The position numbers were made by a program, and so were the translations under genes. The notes under the pieces are model-generated. The model was not told the origin of the DNA. It ran no database searches and saw nothing but the letters and a program-made list of their open reading frames with translations. This document shows, in pieces, positions 36,901-63,659 of a stretch of 64,000 nucleotides of DNA; within the stretch, counting starts at the first letter, position 1, and the number at the start of each line of letters is the position of its first letter. Source of the stretch: Kryptolebias marmoratus (taxonomy: Eukaryota; Chordata; Actinopteri; Cyprinodontiformes; Rivulidae); NCBI RefSeq assembly GCF_001649575.2, contig NC_051433.1, positions 23,032,971 through 23,096,970 of the forward strand. Direction: 5' to 3'.

Positions 36901-38211
36901 AGTTTTTTTGTTCGTCAAAAAGGCCAATTTATAATGACTGATTGATTTCTGACAGCATTAAAAGCATAAAACATTAATATTTTATTTGTACTGTAAATTA
37001 TAGAGGTTACATATAGATTCATGCAAGCCTCAGTAAATGGAAATGATAAAATGTCACCATTATTGACTTATCTTCAGTCACTTTGGCTATTTCTGTAGGC
37101 AAACAGACACGTTTGGTTGGCAGCCATTTGTAAACTTTGCTTATGATTTTTAATTTAAGGACTCATTAACCTTCATGACCCTTCAGCTTTAAGATGTGGT
37201 TCACATGCTCAACAGTTCAAACAGTGTTAAAAAAATACTTTAGGACGTATCATATGTAGTCTAAATATGTCATTCAGCAGTATTTCATCTCATTTGGAAA
37301 GTATACATATGGGATTAAATAACATAACCATTAATGGATGCAAAACCAGATTGTGTCTTTTACTAAATTTGATCCGAAGGGAGGTTTCAAGTTTTGAAAA
37401 TCAAATCCCTTTTTTTTTTTAAATTAAGACTCAGATTTTTTTTTAGTGAAGAAATGAAACTTACATACAGAGATATGATGTCACGAAGCATATTGTAATT
37501 GCTAACCACATTCTCTGTATTATCTGATCTTTGCATTCAAGCATGATATGAGAACGGAGAAAAAAAAATCCCCTTTGATGCATTTAGAGAAGAGTAACGA
37601 GAAATACTAACATGGCAATATATGCGTGTGCGCGAGACAGACACCTAGTTGTTCCTCAACCGGCAGTACTGGTCTGGGTTTATAAGGCAGGTGTAAGTGT
37701 TGCACTTTAGTTGAGTGTTTGTCACTTCTGCGGAAGGCATGATTTGCATACCTGCTACATACAATTACACTGTTAAAGTGCAGTGGTGGCTGCACAAAGA
37801 CTGCTCTATCTGTGTGGGGAGGAGTACAATGACACCACACAGGAGGCCTCGCTTTGGTCAGGTCACTGAGCTGCGGATTCAAATCACTTAAAACAATACA
37901 ATGCTCCTCATCAGTCCAACACAAGTCAAACGTTTTATTTTTGTCCTCTGTAGCCTCAGTGTGGCCACGTCAATTATGCAAATACATAACAGAAACCCAC
38001 TACACATTGTACATTGTAAAGTTTCACTTCATCAATAAGTAAAGGGGAGTCTTCATGCAGATTCTGACATCAACTCAGGTTTATGTTTGTATTTACAGCT
38101 GAGCAAATTCGCTTATCAGTGTGTTTTATGTGTGCACCGACCTCAGAGGAGTGGCTTTTATTGGACAAATATGGTTAAAAGAAACAGTGAAAACAAACAA
38201 ATCTCGCAATA

Positions 38212-38217
38212 TTTATT
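38212..38217 (-). other. Candidate polyadenylation signal for gata1
   Basis: AATAAA on the minus strand about 65 bases beyond the gata1 stop, implying a very short 3' UTR. Assigned by position only. Confidence 0.45.
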
Positions 38218-38279
38218 CTGTACAAATCCACACGAACGACAAAGAAGGACGGGTGCTGGTTGGCGACGGCGTGACGGCG

Positions 38280-40701
<2,422 letters not shown>

Positions 40702-41875
40702 GTCACCAGGAAGGGTCGCTGAGAAGGAAAAAGTGAACACAATAAAAGAAACTTCATTTCACACCCGTTTCCCTCGGTGCTGCTCAGCTCTGTGGGTCCA
40801 GACAAAACTCGGGGGCTCTGACTTTGATTGGAGCAGACGTTTTATCACTCAGCTCTTCGTGACACAACAAGTGCTAACTTGAAGTTATCAGGGACGAGAT
40901 CTCTTCACAGCAGGCTTTTTCAAACTTCCTTTTCTAGGATCCTCATTTGACTGTGGCTGAAAGTAAAAACTAAAAATAACCGGCACTTTAAAAGTAGTGA
41001 TGCAGCCAGTGACCGAACGGTTACTGAGTGGCCTGAGCATGATAGGTGGGCCTGTTAGAGGTATGCTAAAAATATGCCCTAAGGGACGCCCTCAGTGTTA
41101 AAAAACAGCACAACACTGACAATATATTTATATTACACAAGTGCTATAAAACTTTAAAGTTATGTCAAACTCTCTCAACATTTTGACGCCCTTTAACTGA
41201 TTCAAGAACATCTCCAAGTTAGGGTCAACTTTTTAAAGCTGCTGCTCTGAAATGCACAAGTTTTGGCGTGAGCGGCTGCAAACGCCAAGGCCGCCCTCTG
41301 TCAGTATCTTTACAGGAAAGACGAGAGGAAAGAGAGGTGGCTGATAGTGGCTGATAAAGTATGAGAAAATCTGATAGACAGCGCTATTATAATTCTGAAT
41401 AGGTCCAGCTTTACTGATACAGCTCCACGCGGACCCCATCTGATTAATAGAAACCTGACAGAAATTAAAACCGAGGGTGAGACAGACAGCACGTCGTGGA
41501 AGGCTGGTCAAATGAGACTGCAAAACACAGCTGACGTGCTAAAATAACACTTGGACTAACGCCTTCCGAGATCACTTTATCGCAGATTTGTTTATTTATT
41601 TTATTAAAACAATTTCTGGATTCAAACCTGAACAGAATTTTTTTTTTTCAGTTTATTTCAAAAGTATATTTCAGCAGATCTTTTAACATAATACAAATAA
41701 AACTGGTTTCTTTCTTTGTGAATCAGTTGTTTTTGTTAAACTAAAAAACGATTGACGCTATTGACTTTTGGGAGCATGTTGGACGGGGGAAATTTTGACA
41801 TGAAAAAGGAATGAAATGTTCAGCTTGGCTTAAAAAGAAGAGCTCACTGAGCTGGAAACAGCAAACAGTTCTCAC

Positions 41876-41925
41876 CTCTCATAGAAGTCACAGTCAGCCG
41901 GGTAATAAAAAGGCCTGAGGCAACC
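41876..41925 (-). promoter_or_regulatory. Candidate gata1 non-coding exon 1 and TATA-like box
   Basis: On the minus strand CCTTTTTATTACC (about 41,903-41,915) is followed within about 30 bases by a donor ATGAGAG|GTGAGA at 41,875/41,876. GATA1 genes have a non-coding first exon, so this is a plausible exon I. The 40,720-41,870 interval would then be intron 1. No transcript evidence. Confidence 0.3.
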
Positions 41926-43972
41926 AGACTCTTCACCAGGGAAACTTTCTAATGCCTCTCACATCAGCCCAACATCGACGACCACTTCCACTGCAGGCGT
42001 ATAATGTACCGATGCCTCCCGAGGGACAATCAGACCAGCGCGAGACAGAGAGAACAGCTGACCTACCTGAGCTGAAGGTCAGAGAGGAGCGAGAGGAGCA
42101 GCTGAGCACCTCGGGGTCACACTTAGAGGAGCAGGTGGAAGGCGGCCCAGTTCGATGGAGTGCCGGTCGAAGCGCAGGCTGATGGCTACAAGAGCAACTT
42201 CTTCAACCACCAGCAAAGTTTAGGGCTACGAGACAGTCCGTGGGAGGGGTTGGAGACAACTTTTTGAAAGACACACCTCTTTGGTCCACAGAGAAAAAAA
42301 AAACAAAAACTTGCAGGATGTTACATATTTACAACTCTGAATTCAAACCCCCCAAAAAATAACAAAATAAATCACATTTATCGGTGTCATTTACTGACAA
42401 AATACATCTAATGTACGTCTTATCTGAGGTCTGTGGCGTTGGATCTGTGCGCGGGACGTGAAGGAGCTTTAAATCTTAGTTCCTCTGCTCTTCCTTTCTG
42501 TCCCTGTGCGCTGCTGGTGTCGTATTGATAACAATTGCGATAAATTCCACAGAGGACGTGCCACAAATAAAAAATATTAATAAAAGCCTATCAGCAGCAA
42601 ACCGCGGCTGTCATCAGCTGCTAGACGATAGACGAAAACGCTGGAAGAGGTCGTTTTATTTATGCATGTCTCAAACGGTGCACAGATGTTCACGTGAATG
42701 CCATGGAAACTTTTCTTTTTTGTCTGTTGATGAAATGTGCATACAGCCCCTGATAAGAGCGGGCCCACAAGGAAAGGAGTGTGAAAGACATTTGAACAAA
42801 GCAAAGGTAAAATGCAAAGACTCAATTTCTTTGTGGTCCAGCAAAGCTTGGAGTGGAACGCAGTAATGCAAATCGGGACAGGAGCAGCAATCGTGGGGGA
42901 GAGATATGGCCTGGACACAGCCTGGCAGCGCACTAACCCGACACTGTCCGGGTCATTTGGTAGTCAAAGCAGGTCCCCAACTTTCCTCTCTCTTTGTTCA
43001 TTTACAGTTTTCAGGGAAATCAGGGGAGAAAAACAGTTAGGAAGAACTGAGGCATTATTTAATTTCAAACCAAGCTCTTCTTTTTTTCTTAGCCATTTAA
43101 GAAACAACAGCAGTTAAATTGAAGTCGTCCTCAGCGGGACGGTTAGATGCAAATCAAGCCAGGGGTCAGAACGACTGAGCACAGAAAATCTCTAATTGAA
43201 GCTCCTTTTACGTTTCGCTCTGTGGAAGAACATGTGGGAAAGTTCTCACCACAGAGCCAAAAGAAATAAACCACTGTATTTAGCAGAGGTTGTTGATCTT
43301 AAACTCAACCGAACCATGAAACCCAGCGATGGACTGAAACTTCCTGCTCAGCAGGGCTCCTATAGGTGATGGACATCACCTCAGCTTTGTTTTGTGGGCA
43401 CCGGGTGGGGATAAAAGTCGTTCAACTGTAAAATTGGAAACCATAAAGCAAAACCATGATGAGCAGTTTTCTTTCAGGAGTAGCTCCAACAGAGGAAGAT
43501 AAGAACCTCATATTTGAAGCACACGGTTGAGTAATGTTCTGTTCTTTTCTTTTCTTTGCAATCGGACAAGATAGAAGAATCAAAAAAAAAAAAAAATCAA
43601 GAAAAAGAGACAGAAAGGTCTAATTTGTGGAGCTTGCTTGCTTAAGGTGGCATAGATTGCCTGGTGCATGCTGGGTAGGTCTGAGCTTCCCACAACCCTA
43701 GGGTGAAAGGATAAGACGATGTGTTATGAGATGATCCCCTTTTCTGGGTTTGAGCTGCTTTAAGTGGCTTTCTGTTTGAGATGAAAGAAGCTCCAAATCT
43801 AAAATATAATCTGACTTTCTGGCTTTCTGTTTGAGTCCAAAGGAGCCCGACTGCTGGTGGAGACCCTCGTCTCGCCGAGCTGCTCTGGAACAAGATGGAG
43901 GTCTGTGTGGCAGGGTGGACAGCTGGGCAGGGACGTGGCGGCTGCCGCTGTGTGAGCGGCCTGCGCTGCCCT

Positions 43973-43988
43973 GATAAGTGCTTATCAA
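43973..43988. promoter_or_regulatory. Palindromic double GATA site upstream of gata1
   Basis: TGATAAGTGCTTATCA is a perfect inverted repeat with two WGATAA sites facing each other across the centre, about 3.3 kb upstream of the gata1 ATG. Autoregulatory double GATA motifs are known upstream of zebrafish and mouse Gata1. Single GATA boxes also occur at about 42,527 and 42,538. Function here is inferred. Confidence 0.55.
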
Positions 43989-44040
43989 GATGAAAGCAGG
44001 AGGCCAGGAATTACAGGCCTGCCGCTTACTGCTATACAGC

Positions 44041-44077
<37 letters not shown>

Positions 44078-44709
44078 ACAGACAGTAGGCTCAGACCTAC
44101 AGAACATGACTGCTGGCTTGGATTTCCTCCCTCGCATGTAGAGCTGACACTACAGTGTGCAGTTGGACAGTTGGGAGGATGTTTGAGCCAGTTGGGGCTC
44201 GGTGACGGACGACGTTCTGTGTCACCAGTGGACTTTGAAGGCAGCCTTCAAATTCCCAAGAAACAGGCTTCTGTGAAGGCGGTGCTCTTATCTCTTCAGT
44301 GCAGAGCTGCAGCAGCAGTGCTATACCCAGGAGAGCTCTCTCTCTCTTTGACACACACACACACACACACAAACTGTCCCCACCGTCATTACATTTTTAG
44401 CGTTTTAGTTATCTCTTCAGTGCTGTTCTTGGCCCACGACTTGGATCTGTGGGTGATGTTTTGTGTAGCAGAAGTGTGTCGTGAGTGTGTTTCTGACTAA
44501 TAAAGTTTTTATTCCTCTGTGACCTCAGAACCGACAGGCTCAACATGACACGGTTATGTCAGAGCGAAACAGTTCCCTCTAGTAATCAAGCTTTTTTTTT
44601 TTCTTTCTGTTTCTAAACTTTTTAAATTGGTTTGCTGTTTCTGTCGCTTACCTTTATTTTTATCGCCAAAGACCAAACGGCAACAATTCCTGTTTGTGTT
44701 TGTCTGCAG

Positions 44710-44880
44710 CGTTAGCAAAATATCTCATGAACAACTGGACAGATTTTAATGAAGCTTTCAGAAAGTAATCACTGGATGAACATCTAATCAACTCTATTGA
44801 GGATGGCCACTACACCACCACGGCTGAGCAACCTTATCAAACATAAACATGGCTATAAATTTATATGTTTGTTGCTGTAA
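44710..44880 (+). repeat. Dispersed repeat family R, copy F (partial unit)
   Basis: GTTAGCAAAATATCTCATGA, ACTGGACAGATTTTAATGAA and AAAGTAATCACTGGATG are present. The AAGATGGC box is diverged to GAGGATGGCCACTAC. Confidence 0.6.
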
Positions 44881-45204
44881 GTGTGCTCTGAATGAAGCTA
44901 AGCAGGTTGTACACACATCTTTAATCTCTAGCAGGAAAATTCCTGTAACTTTACAACAACTTGTTTTATATTGGGTGGTTTCAGCTCTTCAGCTGAAATT
45001 AGGCGATGATCGGAATGGATAGAAATTACAACTAAAGTGTTTTTCGTGTCAATATCTTCTCAAAGACATAGATAATACATAATAATCCTAACAATACAAT
45101 TTCTTCATGTTCCAACATCATGTTTGGATGAAGTGGCTTTGTTATCGTCCACCACTAAAAGGCAAAGGCAGACGGTTGTGGTTTTGCTTGTGTGTGTGTG
45201 TGTT

Positions 45205-45605
45205 TCTCATTATTATCTCATGAACCATTGGATGAATTATAATGAAACTCGCAGAGAGTAATCATTGGATTACATATACAAGTGATAAACTTTTTGAGTC
45301 AAATTGATTCAAGATGGCCGCAGCTGACCCTAAAAAAAAACAACAACACAAAAATGGCTCCAGCTCAGTTGTACAGATACTGAGATAAATTTTGATGCGG
45401 TAGCAGCTGAGGGTCAGAAACAACACACTCTGAGCAGACAGCTTGTGATATTACATAATGTCATTTTCAAGGTTTGACCCAAAAAAAACAACGTACGACT
45501 TTTGGTCATTTCTGCGCATAAGATGATCCGAGTCTAAAGCTCTGGCAATAAATTCGGCGGGTGATATGCATTCCTTCAAGATATGCCGGGCCTGCAATTC
45601 ATCCT
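45205..45605 (+). repeat. Dispersed repeat family R, copy G (one unit plus tail)
   Basis: The unit runs from ATTATCTCATGAACCATTGG through CAAGATGGCCGCAGCTGAC (about 45,310) and GATGCGGTAGCAGCTGAGGG to the tail with CAAGGTTTGACCC and GATATGCATTCCTTCAAGAT. The interval 45,605-47,100 contains no other gene. Confidence 0.65.
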
Positions 45606-46946
45606 GATACTGAACGATGCCTCTGGAGATTTGATGGTTCACGCTTGGCCTCTGTTTTGTTGTAAAATTTGAACTCTGAAAAACTGTACAGCAGAAATAG
45701 AATAAAATACTGTCCTGTTAGGTCGATTGTTCAATTTTGTTCCTAATTAAATAAAAGGAAAACCTTTCATCTATGCAAAATGTGGCTCAGTTTATGCAGC
45801 ATCTCTAAATTAATCTTTTATTATTATTATTTGCTTACACTTTTGCTCAGGTTTTTATGTTTCTATTAATGTTGTAGCTTCACATTCACCTGAAACAGGA
45901 GGGAAAATGTCCTCCAGCAGCAGAGGGACAGAGGGACACCTGGAGGAAAGGTGAGGCAGCTGAAGCCTCTACTGCCCTCTAGTGGCGGACAAACACGCTG
46001 CAGATTCTGCCCGAAGAAACAAATGAGGGGAAAAAAACCCCTATCTGGTTTGGGAAATTAAAAACAAAAAACAGTCAATTTCTTAATCTTCTCTGGATAA
46101 AAACCTTTACAAAAAACAGGTAAAATTAAAGATAAGTACTCCCGGGAGTCTTTTTTTCTTACTACATTACACTAAACTGTCTTTTTGTTTACGTGTTATT
46201 ACATTTCAGGACTTACTTTCCCTGCTTTGCAAAGGGGTTGTTCTGAAAGTTTGCGTTTTGATAAAAAAGACAGGAGGTCAGGTGTGAGGTAACAGCCCAG
46301 GTGCGCAGTGAAATGATGCGTTCAAGACCGTCGGCCATACAAGTTACAGTAACACTCAGTGAGCTCGGACAGCAGCACTTTGGGTATTAAACCAAAGCAG
46401 CAAAACAAAAACATCTCATCCAACATGAAGAGTGAAGAGTGGTTCGAGCTGAGCTGCTGAAGAAAGTGGATTTGAAAAGTCCGGCCAAAATCTGGACGTT
46501 TTTATTTAGGGAAAAACATTCAGGGAAAGATTGAAAACTGGACATTTCAGCCAGCTAACTGTGTGATGTAAATCTGACAGAGTTTAAAGATATAAATAAT
46601 ACAATTTGGATGGATTCAATTCGGTTATCTTATCTCACCTAACAGAACCGCTTCCAAAGTGAATTTTCATAGCAGTTCACGCGAACATTAATGTTAAAAT
46701 CTGTTGTGAATTTCCCTGTTATTTCAGCAGAAATCCTGTCAGAAGTGACCCAGGCTGCACAGTGTCACAACTGCTATCTGCAGAAGCAAATAACCACAAA
46801 ATCCTACTTTAATAACCGTGTTCCGTGAAATTGATGTTAAGATTTAAAACAATGGTGTTTGCATGAATTGCTGTGAAGGTTTGGACAGATTGGAGCTGTT
46901 TCCTTCTCTGTGTCTCCGAATGGCCGCTCGAAGCCCATGACCACCA

Positions 46947-46970
46947 ATGACTTATATGGATATAAGTCAT
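46947..46970. promoter_or_regulatory. Perfect 24-bp palindrome upstream of the Rab gene
   Basis: ATGACTTATAT and its inverted copy ATATAAGTCAT are separated by GG. A further AAGTCATTGATGACC (46,977-46,991) partly mirrors the left flank TGACCACCAATGACTT. It lies about 130 bp upstream of the Rab7-like start codon, in the likely promoter. The TGACTTA halves resemble AP-1/Maf half sites (inference). Confidence 0.4.
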
Positions 46971-47102
46971 GCATGTAAGTCATTGATGACCACTGTCCTG
47001 CCGCCAGATTGAGTCGATTCTTTCTGATGTCCGGGCAGCACCTGAAGGCATCACGAGCCCGACACTCCGGAGGACCGAATCTGAGCTTCAGCTTCAGTCG
47101 AC

Positions 47103-47206
47103 ATGAGCGAAGGAAAGCCTGCCGTGACGCTGAAGATTATCCTCCTAGGAAACTCCGGGTAACTTTCGCACACATTTGACCCTGAAAGCTGTGGGTTTAG
47201 GCTGCT

Positions 47207-47253
<47 letters not shown>

Positions 47254-48911
47254 GGGGGGGNNNNNNNNNNNNNNNNNNNNNNNNNNNNNNNNNNNNNNNN
47301 NNNNNNNNNNNNNNNNNNNNNNNNNNNNNNNNNNNNNNNNNNNNNNNNNNNNNNNNNGGGGGGGGGGGGGTCTCTTTCGCTTTCACTTACCCCCTGTTGG
47401 AAAAGTCGACACACAGGGACATATTCAGACGTGCCAAATTACATTTTGTCCATATTTACGTCTTTTATGTGTTTTTAGGACTCCAAATGGAGGTTTCATG
47501 TCTGTTTTTAATGTTATATAAATGATTGTGTGTGTGTGTGTGTGTTTGCTCAGTGTGGGAAAATCCTCCATCATGAACAGGTATGTGAACCTGCGTTTCA
47601 CCAACATGTACAGAGCCACCATTGGAACCGACTTCCTGTCCAAGTCAGTCCTTATCAATAGAGACTTGGTGACCCTGCAGGTCAGTCCAGCAGCTCCACA
47701 GAAACACCAGCAGGAGAAGCAGACACTGTGTTGGAACATGTGTGTGTGTGTGTGTGTGTCTCAGATCTGGGACACGGCGGGCACAGAGCGGTTCCAGTCC
47801 CTGGGGACACCTCTGTACAGAGGCAGCCACTGCTGCCTGCTGGTGTTCGACGTCACTTCCTCGGCCAGTTTCGGCGCCCTGGACGCGTGGAGGAAGGAGT
47901 TTCTGGTCCAGGGCGAACCTCTGGATCTGGCTGACTTCCCTTTCATTGTGCTGGGCAACAAAACGGACCTGAGCAACCGAGAGGTCAGTCCACCGCGGTG
48001 CAGCCCCGGGGTCACACTGCGGCGTAAAAACCGAGGCCTCGGATCCTCAGAGAACGAAACGAAGGAGCCTGCTTCATCACGTAGACTACATCTGTCTGCC
48101 AGGAGATAGGGACCCTGTGTCAGGATCCAGCTGTTCTCAGCTCAGTTTCCAAGTTGGCAAATATAAGATCTACAGTTGTTTACACAATGACAATGGCAGA
48201 GGACATGCAGTGTCCATATGCATAAAGAGTTAATGAAAACAAAGAAATAAAAACAAACAAATCAGATTTGACTCGCATCTCGATAAAGCGCTTTGAGCAG
48301 AGCGGGTCAGGTAGCAATCCAAATCTGACTCACGAGTCAGAGACCTCTTCTGACCCGGATCCTACGTGTCCTCTGGCAGGCAGACTGCAACCAAGTCCGC
48401 AGGAAAAAAAGAAATCAAAAACGTTCTACGTACATTCAACACTTTTGTTCCGTCATCTGCGAGTCATTTGTTTATTGATGAGCGGAACTGTAAAATTAAA
48501 GTCCCGGGTTGGACCTGGGGGGGTCTTTCAAGTCCGTAACGTTTCAGTTCATTCGACCCTTTTGTCTCCCGTGCAGGTGTCTCGTAAAAAGGCCCTGCAG
48601 TGGTGCGAGGAGATAGGAGCCGACTACTTCGAAGGAAGCGCCAAGGAGGATGTGGGCACAGAGAAGCCCTTTCTGAGGGCGGCGGCGCGCGGCCTGCAGG
48701 AGGTAATGTCATCTGAAGCACAGGGACGAGAGAGACGGCTGTTTCTGTTTAACATGTTTATTTTTATTTGGTTTTTTTGTTTGTTTTTTTTTGATGATAA
48801 AAGATACATTACTCCCTACAGTACAAAAAACACACATTGGAAAATACAGGACATTTCCAGATAACCTGCGGACAGCCGAGAGGATCTCCTCGCAACACCT
48901 GCGAGTGCTGA
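47103..48911 (+). CDS. Rab7-like small GTPase with Thr replacing the catalytic Gln
   Basis: Rab-family GTPase closest to Rab7, which directs late endosome to lysosome traffic. Exons 47103-47158, 47554-47680, 47765-47983, 48577-48702 and 48822-48911 give 205 aa (human RAB7A 207). P-loop GNSGVGKSS; switch [26 protein letters not shown] in switch II; NKTD and GSAKE guanine-binding motifs; Rab7-like [20 protein letters not shown]. The usual DTAGQE Gln is Thr (codon ACA at about 47,780), expected to weaken intrinsic GTP hydrolysis. The last exon is my least certain call: the acceptor CTCCCTACAG keeps the frame and ends ...NTCEC, a CxC double-prenylation motif at the expected length, but the hypervariable tail does not resemble Rab7A. 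Intron 1 contains a TG run and a 97-N gap. hcfc1 lies downstream in convergent orientation. Confidence 0.82.
47241..47370. other. Assembly gap in (TG)n / poly-G, Rab intron 1
   Basis: 97 N (47,261-47,357) lie between G runs and next to a (TG)n tract. Conceptual reading frames spanning the N are meaningless. Confidence 0.9.
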
Positions 48912-48927
48912 GGGGAGCACTCGTCCC

Positions 48928-48963
<36 letters not shown>

Positions 48964-51556
48964 GGGGGCGGGGGAGAGGGGGTTCGGACCTCGGCACTGC
49001 TGATGATGACCTATCTAACAAGGGTGCAAAAATAGTGACCCAGCAAAGGTACTGTGGAAGGAAAGGACACAATTGTATACCACATGGAGAGAAGAACAAA
49101 CTCATTAAATGTTGTTTTTTTTTTCCTTTTTTTTTTCTATTTTTTGTTTTTTTTTCTTGAGAACCTTCAGCTTATGGTCTAACTTAAGGCATCACTACTA
49201 AAATACACTGCTTTTGCATGCATGTCTAGTTTTGTTCAACAGACACACTGACACGCACAAAATTATGAATGCATATGAAGAGAAAGTTTTTGTCTCTAGA
49301 AAGAAAATCAGGAGAAAAATCCCAAAACTGAACCCAAGGCGCGAGCCGGAGAAACGGCAGCAAGCAGAAAATAAGAATATTAAAGACAGAAAAAGAAAAA
49401 CAAACAAAAAAACCCCAACCCTCGGCTCCGCTCTCTCTGGCCGTTTCTCCCCCCCGTCGCAACTCAACCTGACCTCACGAACAACATTTCCACTCACGTC
49501 CGGCCACAAACCTCCTCCCTGTACAACGTTTGTTTTGAAATGAACCTAGCAGGAATTCAGACTCCTACGGTGAAGCAAATTAGAACAATCAGGGAGACTA
49601 TATATATTCATATATATATTTGATTCTTTTATAAGTAAAGACACAAAAGGCAATCCAGAGATGACCAACATGTAAAAACTGTTTGTTACAGGTAATTATA
49701 TAAAAGGCCAAGATGTTTTGTTTTTTTTGTATTTTTTTTTTGTTTGTTTTTATTCTTGCTCTATGAACGAACTAATTTACAAGTTGAGTACACTCCAGCT
49801 GGAAGCTTTCTTTCCCAGACATCCCCATTCAAAGACAAAACGCGTTTACATCTCGGTTAGCTTGCTGTAAGCCTGAAATACAGAGCTGTGGAAGGAAACC
49901 AAAATAAAAATAAAACTTAATAAATGGATTCACATACATCAATAGTGTGGAAGGAANNNNNNNNNNNNNNNNNNNNNNNNNNNNNNNNNNNNNNNNNNNN
50001 NNNNNNNNNNNNNNNNNNNNNNNNNNNNNNNNNNNNNNNNNNNNNNNNNNNNNNNNNNNNNNNNNNNNNNNNNNNNNNNNNNNNNNNNNNNNNNNNNNNN
50101 NNNNNNNNNNNNNNNNNNNNNNNNNNNNNNGGGGGGAATCGGAGGAGGAAAAAGGTCTCCTGTCCGACTTTCCTCGAACCCCTCCCTCCCGCGGGAAATT
50201 CCGTTTGGCAAAACAAAGCAACACAAGCATTTTTTAAAGTAAACAAAGTTTTAAAAACAAACAAACAAAAAAATAATAATCCTCTCCTCTCCCCGGGTCC
50301 ACTTCAAGGTTCCCTTCAGTCCTATAACCTCTGCAGTTCTACTTGGAACGAATACAAAAAGTCCGCCTGCCGTTCATTGCCATTTGATAACAAGAACACA
50401 CAACCAACCCGATGAAGGTTTCTTTAAAAAATACAGGGGGGCGGACCTCAACGCGGGCCACCTCGTCTTCTTCCCATGAACACAAACTACGGGGGATGAA
50501 CAGTTAAAAAAAGTGATGTTTTCTGTTAAAATGCACACAACATACAGATACACACAGGAAAGGGAGGGGGAGGGGGGAGCTTAAAAAATACAAAAATAAA
50601 CTACACAAAAGATATTCTGCGTCATAGCTAATTTTCTGGGAAGGTTTTTGGAATTTTTTTTTTTTTTTTTTTAAACGTGTGTGATGCAAGTCTCTGTCCC
50701 AGCAAAGTCCGTCGTTTCCTTCAACAAATCTCTTTTCCCTTTGCCGTCCCCACTTTCCTCGTCCGCCAGTCGTCGTCGTGTTGAGGGGAAAGGGGGGAAG
50801 GGGGGGGAGAGCGCACAGCGATGATGTTAGCGGTGGGGGGAGACTGGAGTCCAGTACGATGACTGTACAGACTTGGTTCTCGATGAAGCAAAAAAAATTT
50901 CGAGCCAAAAGAAAAGAAAGGAATAAAGAAAACGATGTCCTCGTTTGTGGAGGACAAGTGCTTTATTTGTTTCCATACCGATTTTTTTTTTGTTTGTTTT
51001 TTCTCCTCTCGTCTAAACTAATGCCTCCACAGCCATTTTTTTTTTCAACACTGTACAACATTTCTTGTAGTCTCTCTCTACATCCCCCCAAAATTCACAG
51101 AACAGGAAAAAAAAAAAAAAGAAGAAGAAGAAGGTAACATTGCGCTCAGGGGAGGCTCCCAGTTTGTGGAAAGTGTAAATGCTTCTAGATACTGTTCAAC
51201 TACTTGAAACAAGCCAAAAAACAGATGTTAAAAATATGGAAGGAGGGGATGGGGAGGGGGTGGGAACTGAAAAAAGATAATGTGCTTCTAGGTTTGTGTT
51301 GCTCTAAAAATATCACGACCAACAAAACAAGGAGAGGAAAGAAAGGGCTTTTATCTACAGAAACATCTCTCAGGTTGACTCTCATCTCGGCTTCATGTTG
51401 GTGTTCTGCCTTCGCTGCAGTCTGGATCTGAGACATGGGGGTGGAGGATGAGGTTAGGATGACGATGAAGAGGAGTGAAGCTCAGTCTTCCTGATAAAAA
51501 GGACAGTGAAGAAAAAAAAAAAAAAAAAGGACTGGGAGGGGATTCTCTGGGCAGCC
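48912..51556 (-). other. Convergent 3' region of the Rab gene and hcfc1, low complexity, with gap
   Basis: No coding exon is supported here. The region has many A, T and G homopolymers, a TG run (48,931-48,960) and 174 N (49,957-50,130). Part of it must be hcfc1 3' UTR. A minus-strand AATAAA at 50,962-50,967, about 590 bases beyond the stop, is one candidate cleavage signal; others lie further on. Human HCFC1 also has a long 3' UTR, so an extension towards 49,200 is possible. Confidence 0.5.
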
Positions 51557-63000
<11,444 letters not shown>

Positions 63001-63659
63001 TTTGACATTATGAGTTAGTAAATAATTTTCTGTAAGCGGATATACTTTAATGAGCACTTAAAATCTTTATGTTGTCAGCATATGAGGAATTTTATCAAAT
63101 TATATCAAGTTTTGTTATAGCGGTAGGGTTATTGTCCCTTACTAAAGATGGCGACATTCGTGCCGAACCCCCCCTTTTATTTTCATATCTTGTGCGATGC
63201 TTATTTTATTCGTCTCCAGACCTACTTAATGCGACTCATGCACGCACACTGATAGCGTATACGAAATGCGAAACAATTTACAGAAGTGGCGTTTTCAAAA
63301 TTTAAAGTTGACACACCCACGTATACCGTTAGCGCGCCCTCCAGAGACACACACACACTTCACTCCTGCAAACCCTGAAACACTGATAGGTCCTCGCTTT
63401 CCTGTGGCTGCTCTGTCACTTCAGCTGAGCAGATCAACTAAAAACCGACCCATCCTAATTAATGACTAACTAACGACATAAATACAGTGTAATGAGAGTT
63501 TTTTTTTCCCTTTGAACTATATCATATTTATCTCAAATTAGCTCGTGTTTGCCATTGTTTTAATTAAGGAAATTAATTTTAAATATTTAGTTAGAAATTA
63601 GAAATAAACAAGTTAACTTTGTTCGTTCATTTACTTATTCATTGACTTACAAAACTTAA

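Noticed and set aside
49924..50415. Frames spanning the 174-N gap
   Set aside because: Most residues are unknown X and the flanks are low-complexity UTR-like sequence.
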